From a bacterium (GTDB taxonomy: Bacteria > Latescibacterota > UBA2968 > UBA8231), in NCBI GenBank assembly GCA_027593305.1, contig JAQCJA010000029.1, forward strand, positions 1 to 19,592: a stretch of 19,592 bases of DNA. Direction: 5' to 3'. Shown one piece after another: positions 14,826 through 19,592 of this stretch. Every line of letters starts with the position of its first letter. Position 1 is the first letter of the stretch. A model generated the notes under the pieces. The model had not been told where the DNA came from and ran no database searches. It saw only the letters and a program-made list of their open reading frames with translations. The position numbers and the translations under genes are program-made.

Positions 14826-16157
14826 CTACTGAAACAGTTCGATGACGTGCTGGAAGACGAATTCGTTCAGATCGTTGAATGTCACGGCGACCATGATGAA
14901 CAGGATGATGACCATACCGATCTGCTGCGACACTTCACGCTGCCGCACCGAAGGCGGACGGCGCAGGAGGGCTTCCAGCGTCAGAAACGTCAGGTGGCCC
15001 CCATCGAGAACGGGGATCGGCAGCAAGTTGAGGACGCCGAGGTTGACACTCAGCAGCGCCAGGAAGCGCAGGAAGTACTTCAGCCCCATCTCGGCCGTGT
15101 CATCGGCCATCCTGGCGATCCGGATGGGCCCGCCCAATTCCTTGTAGCGGCCGTCCTGAAAAATGCTGCCGATGAAGTCGAGAATCATATAGGAGGACGT
15201 ATAGACACTCGCAGCGCCCAGCTTTGTTGCATCCCACCAGCCGATTTTGATGGATCCCGCCTCGAAGGGGCGTATGCCGATAACGCCGATCCGCTCATCA
15301 CCGTTCATACGCTCCTCGGGCACGATGGCGGCGGTCATGCTGATGTTGTCGCGGTTCCATGTCAGCGTGATGGACTCCGCTGGTCGGGCGCTGATCAGGT
15401 CGCGCATCTCCGACCAGGTTGCCACGGCCGTCCCATCGACGGCACTGATGCGGTCGCCACGTTGCAGGCCGATGCCCTCTGCAGGTGTGCCCGGATCGGC
15501 GGAACCAACTTTTGTCGGCAGCAGCACCTTGATACCGTACGTGCCGTCGAGTGCCGGCGGCAGCTCAATCGTCTTCGTGCCATCCGCCCGATGGATGAAC
15601 AACACGGAGCCCACTGCCAGACGCGCCTCGAGTGCCTCGAGCAGTTCGTGGGCGTTGTCGACGGGTGTTCCGTCTACCTCCAGCACTTCGTCGCCGTGCT
15701 GGACCCCGGCGATCTGCGCGATGGACCCTGCTTCCGGCGAAATGACGGTGGACTCCACCGTGTCGATGCCAAAGACACCATAGACAAAAGCAAAGAGGAC
15801 AAAGGCGAAGAGGAAATTCATCACCGGTCCGGCAACGATCACGGCCATCCGTACGCCGACGGACTTTGAGGGGAACTCCCACGGCGCCCCCGTTGCTTGC
15901 TCCTCCCCGACATCCGCCATGCCTGCGACCTTCACGTAGCCACCGAAGGGCACCCAGGAAATACAGTATTCCGTCTCCCCCCACTGGAAGCCGATCAACT
16001 TGGGCGGATATCCAAGGGAGAAGCGCTCCACACGTATTCCGGCGCGCTTGGCGACGAGGAAGTGTCCCAACTCATGAACAAAGACGAGCACACCCAGGGC
16101 TATGAGAAAGTAGCCGACGGTAACGAGGAAATCGACAATGGAAGCCAGCACAGGCAA
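14826..16157 (-). CDS. rseP: RseP-type site-2 zinc metalloprotease
   Basis: An intramembrane M50 protease that cleaves transmembrane anti-sigma factors and remnant signal peptides. The 443-aa protein has the zinc site HELGH (28-32) in the first membrane helix and the third ligand motif LDGGH (384-388) near the C-terminus. Between them lie two PDZ-like domains (about 130-290; the stretches AGVQHGDEVLEVDGTPV and GLQRGDRISAVDGTAV). Further hydrophobic segments lie near residues 110 and 418. The frame begins right at the cdsA stop with a TTG at 16157; an in-frame GTG at 16151 is an alternative. An AAAGG inside the last cdsA codons serves either start, so translation looks coupled to cdsA. No dxr gene separates cdsA and rseP, unlike in many bacteria. 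Confidence 0.93.
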   Translation of the reverse strand: MPVLASIVDFLVTVGYFLIALGVLVFVHELGHFLVAKRAGIRVERFSLGYPPKLIGFQWGETEYCISWVPFGGYVKVAGMADVGEEQATGAPWEFPSKSVGVRMAVIVAGPVMNFLFAFVLFAFVYGVFGIDTVESTVISPEAGSIAQIAGVQHGDEVLEVDGTPVDNAHELLEALEARLAVGSVLFIHRADGTKTIELPPALDGTYGIKVLLPTKVGSADPGTPAEGIGLQRGDRISAVDGTAVATWSEMRDLISARPAESITLTWNRDNISMTAAIVPEERMNGDERIGVIGIRPFEAGSIKIGWWDATKLGAASVYTSSYMILDFIGSIFQDGRYKELGGPIRIARMADDTAEMGLKYFLRFLALLSVNLGVLNLLPIPVLDGGHLTFLTLEALLRRPPSVRQREVSQQIGMVIILFIMVAVTFNDLNEFVFQHVIELFQ

Positions 16158-16973
16158 CTAGCCTTTCAGGATCACGGTGTAGGTAAGGGCCACGGGAAAG
16201 GCGAAGAAATACGAATCGAACCGGTCGAGCAGACCGCCGTGGCCGGGAATGAGGGCGGGCGCGTCCTTGGCGCCCAGATCTCGCTTGATGGCTGACTCCA
16301 CAAGATCACCCAGCTGGCCGCCGGCACTCACGAGCAGAAGCAGGACAGCAAACTCCATCATCGTCCACTCCGGCAACTGCGACCCCAGGACCATCGGCAC
16401 CAGACCGCCAAGGATGCCGCAGAAGAAGCCGACGACGGTCTTGCCCGGGCTGATCGAGGGCGCCAGACGTCGCCGCCCCCACAGACGACCGCCGCCATAG
16501 GCAGCCGCATCGGTAATCCAGATACAACCGAAGATGGCGACCAGCATTACGGGCGTCGCCTCTCCGAGGTGATCGGCCAGCATCAGGGGCGCCGATCCCA
16601 GCAGTCCAATGTAACCGACACAGCCCAAGGTAACCATGGCGCCGGTAAGATACCCCTCGACACCGTGGCGCAACTGCACGATCAACGCCACCAGTATGGT
16701 CCCAAGCAGCAGCACAGCGCCGTCGTCGACGCCATACATCTGCAGATACCCGCAGGTTGCCAATGCCAGGACCACGCCGGCCACGGGATCCGGTCGGTGG
16801 CCGGACTGTCGGGCCAGATGCAGCAACTCCCAACTGCCGCGGCCGACGATGAGGGCGACCAGGCAGAACAAGGCCCAGCCACCGGCATAACACAGGCCCA
16901 GAACGACGGGCACAAACACACAGGCCGACAGGACCCGGCGCGCCAGATTGCTACCGCCGGTGGCGTCGCTCAC
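16158..16973 (-). CDS. cdsA: Phosphatidate cytidylyltransferase (CDP-diglyceride synthase)
   Basis: Makes CDP-diacylglycerol from CTP and phosphatidic acid, the branch point of phospholipid synthesis. The 271-aa protein is almost all hydrophobic, with about eight membrane segments. The C-terminal CdsA signature is complete at about 227-254: S-x-x-KR followed by KD, IPGHGG and LDRFDS, with the conserved Asp residues that bind metal. DAAAYGGGRLWG and PSISPGKTVVG, also typical, lie before it. The start is GTG at 16973 (CAC on the + strand), seven bases after the uppS stop, with GAGTAGG close by. It directly abuts rseP. Confidence 0.95.
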   Translation of the reverse strand: MSDATGGSNLARRVLSACVFVPVVLGLCYAGGWALFCLVALIVGRGSWELLHLARQSGHRPDPVAGVVLALATCGYLQMYGVDDGAVLLLGTILVALIVQLRHGVEGYLTGAMVTLGCVGYIGLLGSAPLMLADHLGEATPVMLVAIFGCIWITDAAAYGGGRLWGRRRLAPSISPGKTVVGFFCGILGGLVPMVLGSQLPEWTMMEFAVLLLLVSAGGQLGDLVESAIKRDLGAKDAPALIPGHGGLLDRFDSYFFAFPVALTYTVILKG

Positions 16974-16980
16974 AGCCTAC

Positions 16981-17754
16981 TCAAGCGCCAAAACGTCGCT
17001 GCCGCTGGTGAAAGTTGCGGATTGCTTCATAGAGGTGCTCCCGACGGAAATCGGGCCAGAAAACGGGGGTGAAGTAGATCTCGGTATAGACCATCTGCCA
17101 GGGCAGAAAGTTGCTCAGGCGCATTTCGCCGCTGCAGCGAATCAGCAGGTCTGGATCGGCAACGCCCGCGGTATACAGGGCGCCATCGATGGCAGCCTCA
17201 TCGATGCCATCGGGATCCAAAGTGCCATCGCGCACCCGCTGCGCCAGCGCCCGGCAGGCATCAACGATCTCACTGCGCCCACCATAGTTGAGGGCCAGAT
17301 TCAGCTGCAGGCCCGTATTGCCCGCCGTGTCGGTGAGTGCATCATCGAGGGCGGAACGTACTTTCTCCGGCAGCGCCTGCAAACGACCGATCGCAGTGAG
17401 CCGCACATTGTTGGCGTGCAGTTCCGGAGTCTCGTCACGCAGGGATTCTTCCAACCAGTGCATGAGCGCCGCCACTTCATGGCGGGGGCGATGCCAGTTT
17501 TCACTGGAGAAGGTGTACAGCGTCAGGGTCTTGATCTCGAGTTGACCGCAGGCGCGCACGATGTCGCGCACCGATTCGCGCCCGTGCCGGTGCCCTTCCG
17601 TGATTTTCAGACCGCGCTCCCTGGCCCAGCGGCGGTCACCATCCATAATGATGGCGACATGTCCAGGCATCGCGCCCTGCCGTTGCAAGCGCTGCTGCAG
17701 GTCGCGGTCCTCGGCGCTTTGTTCTGCAGGGGGCGGTTGGGAAGTCGTTGTCAT
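16981..17754 (-). CDS. uppS: Undecaprenyl diphosphate synthase (cis-prenyltransferase)
   Basis: Builds the C55 lipid carrier for peptidoglycan and polysaccharide export from FPP and IPP. The family motifs are clear: IIMDGDRRWARERG (36-48, catalytic D38), TLYTFSSENWHRP, and DLLIRCSGEMRLSNFLPWQMVYTEIYF with the downstream FWPDF. One odd point is that the near-universal DGN of the first motif reads DGD (D40). The ATG at 17754 gives 257 aa with a ~28-residue Gln-rich tail and no Shine-Dalgarno. An internal ATG at 17670 (GCAGGG five bases upstream) would give 229 aa and a more standard N-terminus, so the true start is uncertain. A good promoter lies about 40 bases upstream of 17754. It is the first gene of the uppS-cdsA-rseP-queG operon. 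Confidence 0.94.
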   Translation of the reverse strand: MTTTSQPPPAEQSAEDRDLQQRLQRQGAMPGHVAIIMDGDRRWARERGLKITEGHRHGRESVRDIVRACGQLEIKTLTLYTFSSENWHRPRHEVAALMHWLEESLRDETPELHANNVRLTAIGRLQALPEKVRSALDDALTDTAGNTGLQLNLALNYGGRSEIVDACRALAQRVRDGTLDPDGIDEAAIDGALYTAGVADPDLLIRCSGEMRLSNFLPWQMVYTEIYFTPVFWPDFRREHLYEAIRNFHQRQRRFGA

Positions 17755-17790
17755 TGATATGGGACAGGTTCGTGTTGTAGGGAGTTGAGG

Positions 17791-17819
17791 AATTTACCCG
17801 ATACGAGGATCAGGGTCAA
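17791..17819 (-). promoter_or_regulatory. Sigma70-type promoter of the uppS operon
   Basis: On the minus strand, TTGACC (17819-17814), a 17-base spacer and TAAATT (17796-17791) give a predicted start near 17784, about 30 bases before the uppS ATG at 17754. Confidence 0.6.
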
Positions 17820-17830
17820 AGCTCACGCGA

Positions 17831-17860
17831 TTGACAGAAGTCGTACCCAGAAGCTAGCCT
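17831..17860 (+). promoter_or_regulatory. Candidate promoter of the cyclo-ligase/NIPSNAP/dus operon
   Basis: TTGACA (17831-17836), an 18-base spacer and a weak TAGCCT (17855-17860). If used, transcription would start at about 17867-17868, on the ATG itself, giving an almost leaderless mRNA. The GAGGGAG just before the ATG argues for a start further upstream instead, so this is tentative. Confidence 0.35.
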
Positions 17861-17867
17861 GAGGGAG

Positions 17868-18473
17868 ATGAATGAGCCCACAACCTCGAGCAAGCGAGCC
17901 CTGCGCCGCCGACTGCGTCGCCAGTACGCTGGGCTCGAAGCATACCGAATTGAACAGAACAGCCGCGCCATTCTTGGTCACCTGCAGGCCCTTCCGGCCT
18001 GGGTCGCGGCGCGCACCGTACACAGCTATGTGAACTGTCTGCACGGGGAGGTGATCACCCGGGCCAGCATTGAGGCAGCACGAGCCGCCGGCAAGCGCGT
18101 TCTGGTGCCCTACGTCGAGCCTGCGGGACCACCGATGCGTCATGCTGAGATCGACGGCCTTGCTGACCTGCAGACCGGCCATTGGGGCTTGCCGCAGCCG
18201 GCCTCGCCGAACTTTGTCGATGATCTCTCCGTGATCGATGTGGTCCTGGTGCCGGGTCTGTTGTTTGACCGCCGTGGCTTCCGCGTCGGTCAGGGGGGTG
18301 GCTTCTACGATCGTTTTCTGGCAGCCCTGCATCATGGGGCAACAACGATCGGTCTCACCTATGACGAGTTTGTTGTCGATCGGATCCCCAATGAGGATCA
18401 CGATATTCCGGTACACCTGGTGGCGACGCCCTCCGGCGTACTTGCCACGCGCAACGATCGGACGCTGACATGA
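17868..18473 (+). CDS. ygfA: 5-formyltetrahydrofolate cyclo-ligase
   Basis: Converts 5-formyl-THF with ATP to 5,10-methenyl-THF, rescuing a folate storage form. The 201-aa product is the usual size. It has an Arg/Lys-rich N-terminal helix (KRALRRRLRRQY), and the characteristic ATP/Mg-binding loop FRVGQGGGFYDRF (138-150), preceded by VDVVLVPGLLFD-like sequence (about 123-134). Near the C-terminus HDIPVHLVATP matches the family's end. The start at 17868 has GAGGGAG directly upstream with a short spacing. The gene shares the ATGA overlap (18470-18473) with the next gene, so the two are translationally coupled. The gene is also known as fau, and as MTHFS in other organisms. Confidence 0.95.
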   Translation: MNEPTTSSKRALRRRLRRQYAGLEAYRIEQNSRAILGHLQALPAWVAARTVHSYVNCLHGEVITRASIEAARAAGKRVLVPYVEPAGPPMRHAEIDGLADLQTGHWGLPQPASPNFVDDLSVIDVVLVPGLLFDRRGFRVGQGGGFYDRFLAALHHGATTIGLTYDEFVVDRIPNEDHDIPVHLVATPSGVLATRNDRTLT

Positions 18474-18778
18474 TTCATGAACTGCGGATTTACAAGCTGC
18501 ACAAGGGCAAGCAGGCCGCTTTCGAGGCAGAGTTTCGCAAAGCCAGGTCCTTCATGGCCAAGTATGGAATCACTTTCGTCGCCGCCTGGGAGACGGACCG
18601 ACCGGACGAGTTCGCCTGGGTGCGATCCTTCAAGGACAACAAGGCTCGGGATGCTGCCATTGCCGCCTACTACAGCAGCCCCGAATGGCTGAAGATCGTC
18701 GGCACACTGCGACCCATGATCCAACGGCGCACGGTGCGCGTCATGAAATCGCTGAAACTGCCGGGATCCCAGCTGTAG
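18470..18778 (+). CDS. NIPSNAP-family small protein
   Basis: A 102-aa soluble protein with the ferredoxin-like fold of the NIPSNAP (dimeric alpha-beta barrel) family. Typical features are an N-terminal strand (IHELRIYKL), a helix with FEAEFRKA, then GITFVAAWETDRPDEFAWVRSFKD, and a final strand RRTVRVMKSL. Its molecular role is unknown; bacterial members are mostly uncharacterised. The ATG overlaps the stop of the cyclo-ligase gene (ATGA). The next gene starts nine bases after its stop. The tight packing suggests co-transcription but does not tell the function. Confidence 0.85.
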   Translation: MIHELRIYKLHKGKQAAFEAEFRKARSFMAKYGITFVAAWETDRPDEFAWVRSFKDNKARDAAIAAYYSSPEWLKIVGTLRPMIQRRTVRVMKSLKLPGSQL

Positions 18779-18787
18779 TTCCAGTTC

Positions 18788-19592
18788 ATGGCACTTGATC
18801 ACCCCCTGACAATCGGCTCTGTGTGTGTGCGCCCTGGGCTGCTGCTGGCGCCGATGGAGGACGTCTCGGAGCACCCCTTCCGCCTCGTGTGTCGGCAGCT
18901 GGGGGCGGATATGGTGTACACCGAATTTGTCAACGCAGAAGGCTTGCTGCGGGAGGATCCGAATGGACCACGCCGGACCTCCCACAAGCTCGACTTCACC
19001 GATGCGGAGCGCCCCCTTGGTATCCAGATCTATGGGGCCTCTGAATTGTCGATGGAGGAAGCAGCACGCATCGCAACCGCGCGCGAACCGGATCTGATCG
19101 ATATCAACTGCGGCTGCTGGGTGAGCAACGTCGCTCTGCGTGGCGCCGGTGCAGGTCTGCTCCGCGATCTGCCACAGATGCGTCAGGTCGTGCGCCGTGT
19201 ACGCAGCGCCACCCACCTGCCGGTGACGGTGAAGACGCGGCTGGGCTGGGATGCGGCCAGCATTCAGATCATCGAAGTGGCGAAGATGCTCGAGGACGAA
19301 GGTGTGCAGGCACTGGCCGTGCATTGTCGGACCCGGGCCCAAGGTCACAAGGGTGATGTCGACTATTCATGGATTCCACGCATCAAGGCGGCCGTAAGGA
19401 TCCCTGTGATCCTCAATGGCGATATCGTCTCACCACAGACGGCACGCAAAGCCTTTGACGACACCGGCTGCGACGCCGTCATGATCGGCCGTGCGGCAAT
19501 CCGTCATCCATGGTTGTTTCGAGAGATCCGGCATCATCTGGAAACGGGGGAATTGCTGCCAGCGCCCACCCCCCGAGAGCGGGCGGAGCTCT
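18788..19592 (+). CDS. dus: tRNA-dihydrouridine synthase (3' end cut by window edge)
   Basis: Reduces uridine to dihydrouridine in tRNA, using FMN. The frame is open from ATG 18788 to the window edge (268 codons), so the C-terminal part is missing. Family features: LLLAPMEDVSEHPFR (18-32; usually APMxGV), YTEFV (44-48), GIQIYG (78-83), the active-site loop INCGC with Cys110, VKTRLGW (148-154), VHCRTRAQG (178-186), LNGDI (209-213) and MIGRAAI (232-238). The loop is unusual: after the catalytic Cys it reads C-W-V-S-N-V, where most family members have C-P-x-x-K-V. No strong Shine-Dalgarno is seen (TTCCAGTTC upstream). I cannot tell DusA, DusB and DusC apart from this alone. Confidence 0.9.
   Translation, partial: MALDHPLTIGSVCVRPGLLLAPMEDVSEHPFRLVCRQLGADMVYTEFVNAEGLLREDPNGPRRTSHKLDFTDAERPLGIQIYGASELSMEEAARIATAREPDLIDINCGCWVSNVALRGAGAGLLRDLPQMRQVVRRVRSATHLPVTVKTRLGWDAASIQIIEVAKMLEDEGVQALAVHCRTRAQGHKGDVDYSWIPRIKAAVRIPVILNGDIVSPQTARKAFDDTGCDAVMIGRAAIRHPWLFREIRHHLETGELLPAPTPRERAEL

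Noticed and set aside
16151..16160. A missing dxr between cdsA and rseP as evidence of gene loss
   Set aside because: Order in this cluster varies among bacteria, and dxr may lie elsewhere in the genome.
1..19592. TGA reassigned as a sense codon in this organism
   Set aside because: Many genes here end cleanly with TGA at the expected protein length (for example secA, ribD, ribE and the HD-GYP gene), and no other gene contains an internal TGA.

Overview
The window is a gene-dense, high-GC stretch of bacterial chromosome carrying mostly housekeeping genes. The lipoprotein-like gene, the RseP protease and the envelope genes point to a diderm. SecA is about 1100 residues, has an acidic N-terminal insertion, and has a 'W-x-(M/V)-x-x-YDVQL(F/Y)GGTVLH' type stretch before Walker A. 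As I recall the family, that form belongs to the Bacteroidota/Gemmatimonadota (FCB) side of the tree. I therefore suggest an FCB-like or candidate-phylum bacterium, tentatively. No mobile elements, CRISPR arrays, tRNAs or rRNAs were seen.

Layout. (1) 183-665 (+) is a small putative lipoprotein gene that ends at a strong hairpin shared with the gene converging on it. (2) 10421 down to 726 (-) is one long co-directional block: ribD, ribE, ribBA, ribH, nusB, a calcineurin-like phosphoesterase, secA and a membrane GT2 glycosyltransferase. The first five genes overlap or nearly touch, and a good sigma70-type promoter (10575-10603) precedes a ~145-nt leader. (3) 10825-13639 (+) holds an ExeA-type AAA ATPase, an HD-GYP-like protein and ftsY, read from a divergent promoter at 10691-10720. 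(4) 17754 down to 13657 (-) holds uppS, cdsA, rseP and queG, with a promoter at 17791-17819. (5) 17868 to the window end (+) holds 5-formyltetrahydrofolate cyclo-ligase, a NIPSNAP-family protein and a tRNA-dihydrouridine synthase cut by the window edge.

How they work together. Block 2 makes riboflavin from GTP and ribulose-5-phosphate, then adds transcription antitermination (NusB) and protein export (SecA). Block 4 supplies the undecaprenyl carrier, CDP-diacylglycerol and a site-2 protease, with queuosine maturation at its end. FtsY in block 3 targets proteins to the membrane.

Most notable observations: nusB is interrupted by one in-frame TGA with clear NusB-like sequence on both sides. The DHBP-synthase half of RibBA has lost several catalytic-site residues. 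The HD-GYP protein lacks some signature residues. The rib leader can fold into a branched structure but has no recognisable FMN riboswitch. I found no convincing new multi-gene system; the rest looks like ordinary core genome.
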